From contig NW_023998452.1 in NCBI RefSeq assembly GCF_014805625.2, forward strand, positions 738,455 through 802,454: a DNA stretch of 64,000 bases. The letters run 5' to 3'. Numbering within the stretch: position 1 is the first letter of the stretch; the number at the start of each line of letters is the position of its first letter. The position numbers and the translations under genes are program-made. Below the pieces are notes generated by a model. It made no database searches, was not told the DNA's origin, and saw only the letters and a program-made list of their open reading frames with translations. The DNA comes from Glossina fuscipes (Eukaryota > Arthropoda > Insecta > Diptera > Glossinidae). This document shows positions 47,410 through 59,119 of this stretch, one piece after another.

Positions 47410-49760
47410 TTAGCGAAGGATTAAAGAACGGTATATTATATGGAATTTAATCATCATAGCTTTATATTAATTTCAGTGGTAGCGGGTTCACTTGAAAAAT
47501 ACAAAGCCAAAGCGTTTACAAACATTTGTATGACTCTATATTTATTTAACATTTTGTATAAAATTTGCCTTAGCCTTGGTTATAAAAATAAGTTTGAGAT
47601 TTTTTCTATTTACAGCGTAGATGTATTTAAAAAAAAAAATGGTCTCGTTAGCCTACTTCAAAAGTAGACAATACATAGATATCATAGAAGAGCTGTACAA
47701 ACGTATAAATTTTAGTCGTTTGGCTGCGTATGAATGTTTTGTATATGTGTAAACAATATGAACGTGAATAAAGGTAAATGTGAACAACATAGTCAAGTGT
47801 GTACGCATATCTCTCTGTGCTTAGTGCTTACATATATAAACTCATTGTATTAGTATTGTAGCAGTTTTATACTTTTTCACGTAACCGTTATGTGAATAGC
47901 ACATATGCGAGTCGTTTTTTATTTTATCCTATAGAGCGCAAAACTACTACGAACGCGACGACTATAGCCATTACAAGAGCAACAACAACCATAACTACCA
48001 CATCACTACATACATGCTAATGTCCTTTCGGTTTGGTTTCCGACATAACTTAGCAACTTAACGATGCTTTTGTGTGCTACAACTTATGCAACACAACAAC
48101 TTGCCGGTACAATTTTGTCGCTGTCGCTGCTGCAATGCTCGTTATGCTCTGTGACTAGTCAAGTTATTTTTAACTCGCTTTACTCCGGTTTTTTTCTGCT
48201 CTTTCTTCAGTTTTTATTTTTTCAAAAATAAATGAAAAAAAAAATTTTTTTAAATATTGTTTTTTCTTTTTTTGTTTACGACGCAAACAAGTGAAAAATA
48301 TATTAAATTCATTATAAGACTTGTCATTTACTTTTCCTTTGGAGCTACAAAAATCTTTACAACAAAAAAGATCTTTATATCAAACAATTCTCATCTGTAT
48401 CTCTAACATAGGCAGAGTTTTGTTCTATTTGACTAACATTTTGGGTAAGAGAAAGCCTTACACGTAAACCAGAAGTAAGCAGAGAAAGTTGTTATCAAAT
48501 TCGCTTAAAGTGTATTGTAGAAAGTCAGCGAGTACTGAATTCCTGTGATTTTACCTGTAAACGTCTACACGGATTTTACGAAGTGTACATACACATAAGC
48601 TTCTTACTAAGCTTAGCTACACAGAGTCCATGGTTCAATTGAGGTCGATATATAATTTTAAGAGGGTTTTATTAAAACTTGAGTCATTAGTAATTCAGTA
48701 ATCTCTTTCTCTGTCTCTCTTCCTCCCTCTATATTTCATACCATATAACTGCACTACGTCTACATCTGGATCTACTTGTGGTAGATATGCTTGTAGGAAA
48801 TTCCTTTATCGTCAATCAATTCAAAATATAAAAGGCATTATATTCATCCTGCGTTATCTGTTTGTATTCATTCCATTTATCATTCAAGTTCTTTAATTGT
48901 AAGAAATTTCAGTCTTATTAGATAGAAAATGTTCAGCATTTAAATTCTTCTGTTTGTCTGAAATTATATATGCACAACTGTAACGAACCGTTTATTTATA
49001 TGTTAACCAGATCACCATACATAGCATACAGAAAAGTAGAACCTTTCTCGACCAACTTAATCAAATCAGTGGCGGAACACATTGGTTTGCATCTTTTTGC
49101 GTTCATTATTGAGCGCAGTTTAAAAGGTCACTTCTATAAAGTTGGTAATATGGTTTAAAAGTTGAAAATAGAGGTAACAGACAACCAGGAATACGTAACG
49201 ACATAAAAGCCTACAACGCTTTGTCGATTGTGAACGGCCTATACCTTAGTCCAGTTCTAGTATCTCGTTATAGCTGGACTCAGTCTAACTGAGTGATGAC
49301 TAGAACTATGGTAAGCTAGAAAAGATTCTAAGGTTTAATTTTCAATCCCTTTGATTGTTTCTAGAAAGGAGGTAATGTTACATCTTGGGATTATTCTTTT
49401 TTCAACCCTTACATAAAGTAAGGCTTTCTTCTAGGCTTTTTCCAACATCTTGTCCTAAAAACTAACTAATCAGTCGAAGGAGTTTGTCTGGAGTCAAACC
49501 ACAATAACGAGTAATTCGTTTGAAGTATTTCCTCTTGTATACGATGCTGCTCAGGAAGCTTGACTTTGAGTTAAAAGTATGGACATTCGGGCCTGCTTCT
49601 TGATGATCAATACAGGACAATTTCTTCATGGGTAATGTTGCTAGAGAATAAGGAATCACGGTAAAGCAACATAAGCTATGTTGGCAACCCCAGCATTGGC
49701 ATGTGAGAAGACCAGAAAACAACCTCATTAAAACACTTCATCTTTACTGGAGAAGAACCT
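47410..49760. other. No gene supported
   Basis: AT-rich with poly-A/T and TATA runs. Two modest open frames (about 48970-49158 plus and 49462-49728 minus) have fair composition but no homology, start or splice support that I can name. Confidence 0.4.
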
Positions 49761-49777
49761 ATTTATCACACTCGAAC

Positions 49778-49985
49778 CAAACGCCTGCCGCTTGGTCGAG
49801 CGGTTTAGAGACTGCTCAGTCGTTATTCGCGAGTTCAAATCTCAGTGTCTATAGCTGTAGTGAGTGCTCAATCAGTAAAAACATAATATTTTATTTATCG
49901 ATTGGTCACAACAAAGCCTAAGGCCACTACCTACGCACATCCTTCCCCTTCCTTATTTGTTTCTAACGATCATCGCGATGGAGTA
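49778..49985 (+). repeat. tRNA-derived SINE, best-preserved copy (copy 5)
   Basis: The tRNA-related head is clear: CTTGGTCGAGCGGTTTAGAG resembles the A-box region of Ser/Leu-type tRNAs (GTGGCCGAGNGGTTA), and GAGTTCAAATC at 49831-49841 is a B-box (GGTTCRANTCC). The tRNA-unrelated body follows: ATAGCTGTAGTGAGTGCTCA, ATCAGTAAAAACATA and GGCCACTACCTACGCACATC. The end is pyrimidine-rich (CCTTCCCCTTCC). No intact tRNA cloverleaf was found, so this is a SINE and not a tRNA gene. Retroposition would depend on an unrelated LINE. Confidence 0.75.
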
Positions 49986-49989
49986 GGTT

Positions 49990-52525
49990 TCCATGGCTAC
50001 CCTGAAGACAACAACTTATGAGGAATTCTCTTAATCAGTCCATACAAGCGAAAGGCTGACTATAATTCTTTGTAAACCGTTTTCGAAATTTTGAAGTTTT
50101 TTTTTCTTAATATTTATTATTTTCAAAGCAGTTATTATTAATGTAACGATTTTTGCAAGATACACTATTGGAAGCACAACTTGTAAGTACGTTCGCAATA
50201 CGAAGCTTTACTGTAATAATAATAATTTGACAAACTGCTATATAGCTGCTCGCAAGAGACTCGTTATCAAGTGCTAAGCGTATAAAAAAATGTTTGCAAA
50301 AATTTTTATCACCATAAAAGCAGAGCTAAACACACGAGACAATAAACAAAAGAATAACATAAAAAAAAAAAGGAATGACATAAAAAAAATTAATTAAATA
50401 AAAAATCCTAAGATTTCAAGCTTATTTCCATCTGACGAATAAAAACTAACTATCAAGCCAAAAAAGGAAAATTTTCAAAAATAATCTGAAAAAAAAATTT
50501 TTTTTAATTCAGATATGTATGCAAGTAAATGAGATTGCATTTCAATTTTGCGAGCAGGATAAAGAAAATGCACACTTAAAAAAGTTTTTGGGGAAGAACA
50601 AAGCTGAAGTGAACGTTAGCATATGCACGATAACTAAAACAAATAAAATAAAAAAATACAAAAAGCAAAACAAAAAAAAAAATTAAAAAAAAAGAAAAAA
50701 ATACCATCTTTTTCCATCGCATTGCTTAGTTTTGTTGCTGTTTTTGTTTTTTTTTTTTTTGCGCCCGGTTTTACACTTTAGGGAAACAACTGAGGAGCAG
50801 CGAACACTCTTTCATACGAACAACAGCAATAACATCAATTCCCCAAAATAAAACAAATACAACCAAATAAAAATTTTATAAAAATGAACTGCGGAGAAGA
50901 ATGCAAAATACCATGAAATGAAGTTGTGTAGAGAGAAATCGAAAAAAGAATAGAGTCAGAAACTTTATTTAATACATGTCACCATATGTGATGATGTCGA
51001 CTGATTCACCTACCTATAAGCATGAACATGTACGAATGTATGTATACATATATATATATATATATATATGTATGCGTTCGAGTATGAGTGGTAAAGAGCG
51101 TAATATTATAACCTCTAAACGATTACCCAGGGAACTGGGTAAAACAAATGGAAATACATATCTTTACCTATATGTAAACGACGTTAACTGCGGTTCGTTA
51201 GAGAATTGTGACGCACTTAAATATTTATTCAGTCAAAATTACGAGTGAGAAAAGTTCCCGGGCACAAAAGAAAATGCTAAAACAATTCGGTACGATTTAG
51301 GAGTATGGAGAAAATTAAAAATAAAAATGCAATCTTTTTCCCTACTCACACTTTCTTCAAAGCCTGAGAACGAAATATTTTGGTTAAGACGAAAACTACT
51401 GTTTTTTCATACTTTTTTTTTTTTTTTTTGGATGAAAAGAACGGTAGTAGAATTCGAGGAGTTTATTAAGCATATATTTAAGAGTTAACGAATAAAAACA
51501 GGTTACAGGGCCGCGGACCACCGTTAAATGCCCTGCCAACTTTATTCTTACGGTCCTCTATGGCAAACGGGCGAAAAAGTGAGACGATTCGAACTGCTTT
51601 CAACAACATTCGTGCTTGGGTCACAACTCGTCAGTGTACAAAGAATTCACAAAAATTTCTTAAAAGTTCCGCCATGTCCTCTAGGGTTGACATGCATCCG
51701 CCCAAACTTATTATTCTCTCAGGTCACAAGCGGCATGCGGTATGAAAGTACGTACTACGTACTTGAATATAATTGAAACAAGGCAACACCGGGGTAGTTC
51801 CCTCAAGGCGTGTTTAATTAAATTCTAAAACCAAAAAAGTATTTCAGATATAATTGGAAAGCTTTTTGAATAAAAATTCCTTTTTTCGTTTTAAAAATGG
51901 CAATCTTTCATTAACAATCTTAAAACTAACTCATCGAACAGTCCACCATGTACATCTTCAGAGAAACTTATTTTGAAAAAAAAAAATGGTAAAATTCTGC
52001 CGTATGTGTTTTGAGAAAAACCAGATCTAAAGTTTCTAATATCTATATGTAGAGATATAATTACGTTTAGATAATGAAATTTCTGATCCATTTAAAATAT
52101 CGTCTACAATCGTCTTTTCATGCCACACTTCACTATGTTTCAACGATAATCTCAACCAATACAAAAAAAATATTTTCTAAAAAATTTGCTATGATTTTTA
52201 CTTTTAAAGAAAGTCAAATAGATCCAGGGAGTATATGATGCTGTCAGATATGCAATGATGTAGATCAGAGTCCTCGCAGACCCTGTAACAATAACTTGGA
52301 GCCATTTCAATATCATCACTAACCATTAAGCTTATTGCTAACCTGCTAGAGCTGTAGTAAAGTCTTTAATATTATATTTAAAATCGTTGTAACGATCACG
52401 ATTACTTTTAAAGTGTCCGTTTGAACTTGTCTCAGTAAAGACACTCTTAACGTGCGGAACCGTCAGTTAACAGCAAATCGTTTAATTTAAAACTCCTTTT
52501 AGATATGCAGACAATTGAACGTAAA
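49990..52525. other. No gene supported
   Basis: A-rich (50340-50700) and T-rich stretches, a (TA)n run at 51046-51069, and one less AT-rich patch at 51500-51740 with two overlapping open frames but no recognisable product. Confidence 0.45.
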
Positions 52526-52529
52526 AAAA

Positions 52530-52574
52530 GCATATATATATGTATATACATATATATATGCTATATGTATATAC

Positions 52575-52605
<31 letters not shown>

Positions 52606-52610
52606 TATAC
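52530..52610. repeat. Nested TA-rich palindromes
   Basis: Two near-identical blocks of CATATATATATGTATATACA type, each self-complementary, stand in tandem and run into a TA repeat. Strong cruciform or slippage potential; non-coding. Confidence 0.8.
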
Positions 52611-53149
52611 GGCATGTGTTGATAACAATTCGGCTTATCTTAAGGATTCCGCCGCACATTTTCGAGTACCTTGAGTAAAAGCACTTAATACTTTCATCGA
52701 TCGAAAACATCTTCACCTTTACTATTATTTAATAAGCGCTTTTCTCCTTACACTTGAGGGCTAACGAAGGAAGCCAAACAAAATTTTAAAATATTAATTT
52801 AGAAACCGACTCGCACATAGATATCGTCCCTAACAAACCTAATATTTTTGACAAAAGACAACTCTCGCTCAACGCCTGTCGAAATTTGCGTTTAGTTAAA
52901 CTATATTTGTTTTGTTCAATGTAACCGAAAAACCCGTGTTTCGAATATTGATAGGAGGACATTGCTTTTCCATACCATTCAAAATCCGAATCGATTTGAA
53001 AGCGTTGTAGTAACACTTTCCTCTCGCAACATATCAATTTCCCGATATTTTACGGATTTTAAAGGAGATCCCGTTCACGCCTTTGACCCTAGATGCAGTC
53101 ATTATCCAAAAATGTTGGGTTACAACAGAAGATTTAAAAAACATTCTGC

Positions 53150-53550
53150 AACTAATCGAGAAGTTAATTTGGAGCAGGCAGCTGATATCCTAAAAATATC
53201 AAAGAGGAGAGTACCCTTTATCTTGCATGAAAATTTGGACATGAGAAACCTGTATTGCAAACGAGTAGCGTGTTTACCCGCAGTGGGAAAAAAGCACTTC
53301 CAGACTCATCACACTCTTATGCTTCAGATGTGACCGCCAGCAAATCTCAAAAGGACGTTCCAAGGAAAAAAAATTTGGATGACGTTGTCGTGAAATCTGA
53401 GGCTTATTTTAAAGATTTTGAGAAATCGTTCGGGATTTTAGAGAAGTTTTCAACTGATTGCAGCACTTTCGTGCTGGGAACTACGTCGATGGATAAAATT
53501 AAATATTACAAAAAAAACGTACGTTTTCTTACGGAGTCCAACAAATTATA
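53150..53550 (+). pseudogene. irritans-like mariner transposase remnant, middle deleted
   Basis: 53155-53270 reads NREVNLEQAADILKISKRRV, then PFILHENLDMRNLYCKRV. This corresponds to the second helix-turn-helix of irritans-type mariners (the ISKERVGHIL-----LDMRKLCAKWVPR pattern). It then changes frame to a C-terminal-like KKNLDDVVVKSEAYFKDFEK segment (about 53370-53425) matching the EAYF block that follows the last catalytic Asp. The whole DD34D catalytic core is missing. TIRs were not found. The first part is convincing, the second moderately so. Confidence 0.55.
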
Positions 53551-53569
53551 GGCTTACGGCCACAAAAAA

Positions 53570-55470
53570 ATTTGGATTAATTGAATTTAAACCTTCAACT
53601 TTTTTACGCCTTTCTCTACCGTATTCCTATCAAATATCTCTTTTCCAGTCCGTTTACAACCCTCTCTCTCCTTCTATCTGTCTCTCTCTCAGTCCAACTT
53701 CCCGGTTATTATTTCAAACCAGCATAGAAGACGTGATTGTTTTACTCTTTTAATTGATGTAAATTTAAATTTCAAAGCTCAATACTTTTTTGTTTTTTCT
53801 TTTAACGTTGACGCACTCACCGAACCTCTTACGTATAAACAAAGTGTTTTTCATCAAATAGGTTAAGTGCTTCTACCATTCTATTATTAAAATCGTTAAA
53901 GCCGCAGCATCAACAATATTTTCCGTCACCAACAGTAATAAAAAACATAAATGCACTTCACTAGACTTGTATATAATCAAAAGGCTGCGGCTAGCTATTG
54001 TCTCTCTGTGCGCATCAATTTTTATTTCTATTATTATTATTATTATTTTTTTATTTTTTTTTTGAAGATAAACAAGCTTTAAATTGCGCATCATATCACA
54101 CTTTGATGAATTCATTTCAATGTTTTTTTTTTTTTTTTTTTTTTAATTCGTTTGATATTTTTTTTTTACCATCGATGCAAATATACGTGAGGCTATGTGT
54201 AAAATGCATGGAGTCGCTTAAATGGTCAGTACGGTCATAAAATATGAATAAAGAAAAGGTAGAGTAATAATGACGGAATACGCTTCCGTTGTTTTGAAAA
54301 TGAGCAAGGGTTATGGAAATCACATTCAAATATCGAACAGAACAACACATGTATGCAGGAAAATGGGTGTATATTGTTCCATGTATAGATCTTCATATCA
54401 TGTTTCAACTTTTTTAGGAATTGCAAAAAATAAAACAGTCGGATGAAGAAATCGAAAGTACGGAGAAGAGGATCAGCTGCTAGAGGTTACGAAGTTTCCT
54501 ATCAACATGTTCTTATGGCAAAAAATTCCTTTTCTTTATTTCTCCTTCTTTTAATTTTCTTTAATAAATTGCAACTCCATTCTATTAATATTCAAATGAA
54601 TAAGATCTATTCAATTAAATTATATAGCTTGCGAATTGATATGAAGGACATCGGGAAGAGTCAAAAGTAACTCCATTGCTACAGTGCAAAGGAAAGAAAG
54701 AAAGCAATAGTAGCATTCATTGCCGCGGTATCAGCAACCAAGACCGAAATATGGATGAAACCTTAACTTTTACTTGCGAGCTTTCAACTGTTAAAACACT
54801 TGTTTCCTTTGCTCCGTTATTCAATTCAGAACAGAAATATTATGAACAAGTCTTCATATAAAATCCGTCAGAAATATTCAGAAAAGTTATTTAAGGGTTT
54901 CGGTCGACAATAAATCGATTGTCACTAATAACAACAGTGGAAAGAAATGAATAAATGTATAATACGTTAGTCTGAGACCAGTGAAGCAATCGTCCTGATC
55001 AGCTAAGTACTTTACTTTTGTTGCAATTATCAATGCTCTCAAAAACAGTTTTTATTGTTTACGCTATGCAATCTGGGGGCTGGGATCCCATGCGCATATG
55101 AAAACATAAACTGAGACTAATTGATTTCCCTGACTAGAAAAGCGCAGATTTGTTTTAGGGATTATCTTCAAGTGTGATCGGGTCAACAGACGAATAAACA
55201 AGCCGTACAATTGACAATAATATGCCCCGCCACATAGCTCGACAATGTCATTTAGTTAAACTTAATAAGTGTAGACTCAATTATGAGCTATTTAGACATT
55301 TCCGGGTTGTTTGTAACAACTTTAATAAGGCTTAACGCCCAATTTCTACATCTGAAGCTTAGAATAGGGTCAAAGCATTCCGACACCTGTGCATTTTAAA
55401 TAAAGGGCCGATAAAATGTGCCGGTTACAGGGGAAGGCAATACATTTCATAACCTTTCTCATACGTACTT
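53570..55470. other. No gene supported
   Basis: Contains CT-rich simple sequence (53660-53695), poly-T runs (54045-54062, 54122-54145) and low-complexity frames only. Confidence 0.45.
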
Positions 55471-55475
55471 TACAC

Positions 55476-55691
55476 ATATATGGATGCTTCACTTGCCAAA
55501 TCGATTAACTCCATAAAACAAGAAGTTGAGAAAGATGATAAAATATTATAAAAAAAAACCATTTTGACATTTATTAGAGAAACTTGTTTTGAATACATAC
55601 AGTTGGGAGCTAATGAAGTGCTTCGATATTGAAATTTAATAAAATTCCAAAAATGGAGTTAATCGAATTGGCAAGTGAAGCATCCATATAT
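55476..55691. mobile_element. 216-bp MITE-like element with 39-bp TIRs
   Basis: Left arm 55476-55514 and right arm 55653-55691 are inverted repeats matching at 38 of 39 positions (outer end ATATATGGATGCTTCACTTG). An inner short inverted pair (AAAACAAG / CTTGTTTT) lies in the spacer. No open frame. Flanks allow a TA or TATA target duplication, but the TA-rich ends make this ambiguous. Size and structure fit a MITE; a long structured RNA precursor is the alternative. Confidence 0.75.
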
Positions 55692-55699
55692 AGCTATGA

Positions 55700-57380
55700 T
55701 ATCCTATAGTTGCCTTTCGGAGTTCTTTCTATCTTTCTTTAGTATGGTACATTTAATTCGTATATCTATCTATAGGATAATTAGAGAAAGCAAAAAGGAA
55801 AAATGATGTTTGTTCTTTTACAGCCCAAATTGATTATCTAAATATAAATAGTAAATAGATAATAAAAAACAAACAATTAATTGATTGGAGGGAGATTGAT
55901 TATATTTTCTATGTTTTTAAAGCATTTTTTTTTTTTTTTTTAAATTTTATTTATTACTTTATAAAGTTGAAAGACGAAAGTTTTGCAAAACGGTTATGTT
56001 TGCACACGCCTGTGTAGTAATACAACCATATGCAATGCCTATGAGTTAGTGTAACACACTTCCCGCACTTTCTTTTTTTTGTTTAATGCGTTTGCCCTTT
56101 GCTTAATAAACAGTGTAAATAATAATAGAATTTCAATAAAATTTTCACTTAATCAAGTGTAAGCAAAATTACAATATTAATAATTTACGCATAATGTCAA
56201 ATATATGCAAATGTGTTTGTGAGCATAATGTGCACATTATACATTACATTATACATTACATGCATTATTATTTATGAAATATATGCATCCGCATACCTAT
56301 ATTTATGCATATTGCAATGCGATGCAGAATTTGATTGAATTGCCAATCAATTGTTTCGAATTAATTTAATAAATACGCAACCTCAGGCACCATCAGCAAC
56401 ACGAGAAGCGACCGGCGTTACTTAACCACAAGTAGATACATTTACAATAAATACGCGGATAAGCAATAATCGATATCAGCAGCATATTAAAGTAGGCTTT
56501 TATGTGGAACCTCAACATTCGGTCACAATAGAATTAATTTCTCTAAAGACAGATTTCTCATCAATCTTGTAATAAAATATCAGATGTTTAAAGCGGCACA
56601 AATGCATGCACGCCTTCAAAATAATTATAGGAAATTGACAGGTCTTTGCAAAGAAGATCGTGGACGACATGTTCGAGGTGTTAACAAGGATCTACTGCAT
56701 TCTTTGAGTGGATTTTCACACTAAAACGAGGTGGTACGAACCATTCCGCTGTAAGGCGCAGCGCGTAGCTCAATTATACTTTTTAATACTGAGAGAACGA
56801 AAATCGTTCCTCATTTTGATTGGGCAGGTAGGTTCAGTTTATATATGATACGAGAATATCAAAATTGATGAAAAATGAAAGGAACCATTAAGAGTACACA
56901 CATTGCTTTCTTTCGTGCCTAGTGGGCAATCACAAGACGAACACATACCAGATTAATTTAATCATAGGAATTGTCTATCGATGAACTAGAGGAAAAGAAA
57001 AGGAAAGAGATGAAAAAGAGACGAAAATAGTATGGTACATGAACTTATATTTCTCCTAAATGTAGACGTAATATGATTACTATGCGGAACTTAATTTCGA
57101 GATATAGCGCGATATATTAAGAATATGGGATATTACATTATTTTAAAACATGACTTAATCTCACACAAGTCGTCGGTGTATGTCTACGAACCAATGTTAA
57201 AATATTAAAATATTGAATATCTCACGAATCGTTATAATCTGGAAGATAGTAATCACCATTAAAATTTTTTTTCGAGTTGCCGAAGGGTATTAAACAAGTT
57301 AAAGTCAATGCGGCACTGTGTTTAATAGTACTTCTGGCGCATCTATTTATATACTGAGAAGGTTTGTGTTTCTTAAGGAT
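55700..57380. other. No gene supported
   Basis: AT-rich, with a T run (55925-55942) and the direct repeat ATTATACATTACATTATACA (56235-56260). No coding signal recognised. Confidence 0.45.
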
Positions 57381-58268
57381 CGTTAGATCAATTGATAGTA
57401 GGAGGCTTTTGTAAAAAGGAAAGTTTGCCAAATGGCTCTCATCTCAAACCTCACAAAACAGAAACGAGATATCGTTTTTGAGTCAATACAGTTACAGTTA
57501 GGAGATTGAATCGGACAAACACACTCCAATACTGGTATCCAGCTTCTTTTAAGGATGTCGTCACCCAATTCGTTGGACCACCCCCTGACAAAATCCACAA
57601 ACGTTTTAGTTTCAATGACGTATGATTCTATATGCAAAGTAAATGCCATCTTAGAGTAACTAAAACCTACATATCGTCGGTATTTTCAAGGGGGAAACAT
57701 GCAGGTATTCCTTACATAGTCATAAAAGAGCAAATCTCTTCGTACTAACCCTAAAAACTAGCCAACCCATACTCCAGAAGACTACCCACAGTCATCAATA
57801 AATAGCTTACATAATCGTCCGCCGCTCTTACTGTTTAGAAAGTTTCTCTCTTTTGCTTTTTGTGGACTTTTCGGTTCCTTCCTTCCATTTTCGATGGTTT
57901 CTTGTTTTCACTTCTCGATGTTGAAGAGTCAGTTTTCTGGGTGGAGTGGAAGGTCATGCCAAAAAAACCGAAATACAGGTTGAAGAAGAAATTCATCATT
58001 TATGAGGAAGGGGACGTTTAGTCGCCTTACAAAAAAAATCTCCTGAACCACTGATAATATCTTAGATGTGTTTGTCGGCACTTCTCTCTTTCCGTCTCTT
58101 TTGCTTTGCAAGGTAAGCTAACCCAATGTATCTTAGCGTGAGAGTAAGGCATTAAAACATTATTTTTTGAATTAAATTAATTATCGAACTAATTAAAAAG
58201 TGAACATTTTATAATGGTTTAATAAATAAGTTAATGAACTTTTTTAAAAGAAATTAATTTTCACATAC

Positions 58269-58369
58269 CTGTACTTATATTATGCATAAATATCTCACGC
58301 ATCAGTAGTAATTCATCTTCAGGGGCAGCAGACATCGCTCCAAACACATCATTTTCAGGCCAAACTTCC
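58269..58369 (-). CDS. Exon of an unidentified minus-strand gene (EVWPENDVFG)
   Basis: A 101-base exon with acceptor TTTTAAAG and donor ACAG followed by GTATGT. It encodes EVWPENDVFGAMSAAPEDEL then LLMREIFMHNIST. Joined to the exon at 58524, whose donor is CCAAT followed by GTAAGT, the split codon AT|G gives Met and the frame runs on without a stop: FYQCKPM joins EVWPEND. Agreement of phase, both splice sites and composition makes this the best-supported exon pair on the minus strand. A possible 3' continuation lies near 57838-57960 (STQKTDSSTSRSENKKPSKM, ending in a stop). Protein family not recognised. Confidence 0.6.
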
Positions 58370-58523
58370 CTTTAAAATTAAAAAAAAAATGAATTTAATA
58401 GAAGCCTAAAAATTTAAGGGAAAAAAAAAAAAATCTTATATACAATGGAAGACAAATCTTCTTCGGTAACCAGATTAAACAAACGACATTAAAATCTTCT
58501 GTTTCTCAAAAGCTTCAACTTAC

Positions 58524-58615
58524 ATTGGCTTACATTGATAGAACAGCCAAGAAGAACGAGTGTCCGTTGCCCGGTTATAACATTTTACAGGTGGAAGTTG
58601 AGCCCCAATAAACCA
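58524..58615 (-). CDS. Exon of the same unidentified gene (KCYNRATDTR)
   Basis: Open for 30 codons: WFIGAQLPPVKCYNRATDTR then SSWLFYQCKPM. It ends at a GTAAGTTG donor, in phase with the exon at 58369. Its upstream border is unclear: an in-frame TGA lies at 58616-58618 and no AG acceptor falls between it and the coding-looking part. So either the exon is damaged, or the border or frame is misjudged. A third coding-looking segment follows upstream at 58733-58860. Confidence 0.45.
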
Positions 58616-58732
58616 TCATATGTGTTCAATAGTAGAGCTTTACAATGGAGGATAGGAGAGTAGAAAGCCTTCTTCTTAAAACATTTCGTTGAATGAAAAC
58701 TATTATTAGGATAATAAAGAGGAATTTCCTTA

Positions 58733-58860
58733 AGATAATAAAGTGATATATCTATCGTCATTATATAGATCATATCTATCCGTATATCTTTGCATTTCAA
58801 ACATGTCCTGGCAAATAGAATCAATTTTTGCTTCTTCGTACGCAGGGTCATAAGTGCAAT
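58733..58860 (-). CDS. Exon-like segment (CTYDPAYEEAKIDS)
   Basis: After an acceptor-like GAGACAAG, the minus strand reads CTYDPAYEEAKIDSICQDMF, then EMQRYTDRYDLYNDDRYITL, before a stop at 58730-58732. Composition is strongly protein-like and it lies just upstream of two better-supported exons. No good donor was found before the stop, so the link is unproven. Confidence 0.35.
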
Positions 58861-58864
58861 CTTG

Positions 58865-59110
58865 TCTCTCTGTCTCTCTGTGTGAGAATCCCGATCTCTT
58901 CCCCTACCCTAGTCCTTCTACTATAACTATCATTACGCCCAACTGTAACTCCGTGTCTAGATGTATCCGTATCCCTGTTCCTACATTTATCCCTCCCTTC
59001 ATATCTCAATCCAATCCGATCCGTATCTCCCGATTCATTTCTACTTCTCAATCTATCCCTGCCGCTATAATAATTTCACCTCTATCTCCATTTTTATATC
59101 TTACACCACT
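58865..59110 (+). repeat. CT/TATC-rich low-complexity tract
   Basis: Degenerate pyrimidine-rich DNA with repeated TCTC, CCGTATCC and CTATC units. Its long frames on both strands are products of the repeat and are not annotated as genes. Confidence 0.6.
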
Positions 59111-59119
59111 TGTGGAACA

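Noticed and set aside
49462..49728. 88-codon minus-strand frame with mixed composition
   Set aside because: No motif, no supported start or splice sites, and it lies beside a SINE; too little to call a gene.
49778..49850. Possible tRNA gene (A-box and B-box present)
   Set aside because: No acceptor stem or cloverleaf pairing could be drawn, and the segment continues into the body shared with four other copies, so it is a SINE head.
52786..53037. Minus-strand frame with SLTKRKFRQALSESCLLSKILG
   Set aside because: It faintly resembles the TKR...DPLG region of BEL/Pao pol proteins, but the key motif is absent and no neighbouring pol or LTR sequence was found.
57383..57649. Minus-strand frame with FVDFVRGWSNELGDDILKRS
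   Set aside because: The pattern recalls the C-terminal helix of pogo/Tigger-type transposases, but similarity is weak and no catalytic motif or TIR accompanies it.
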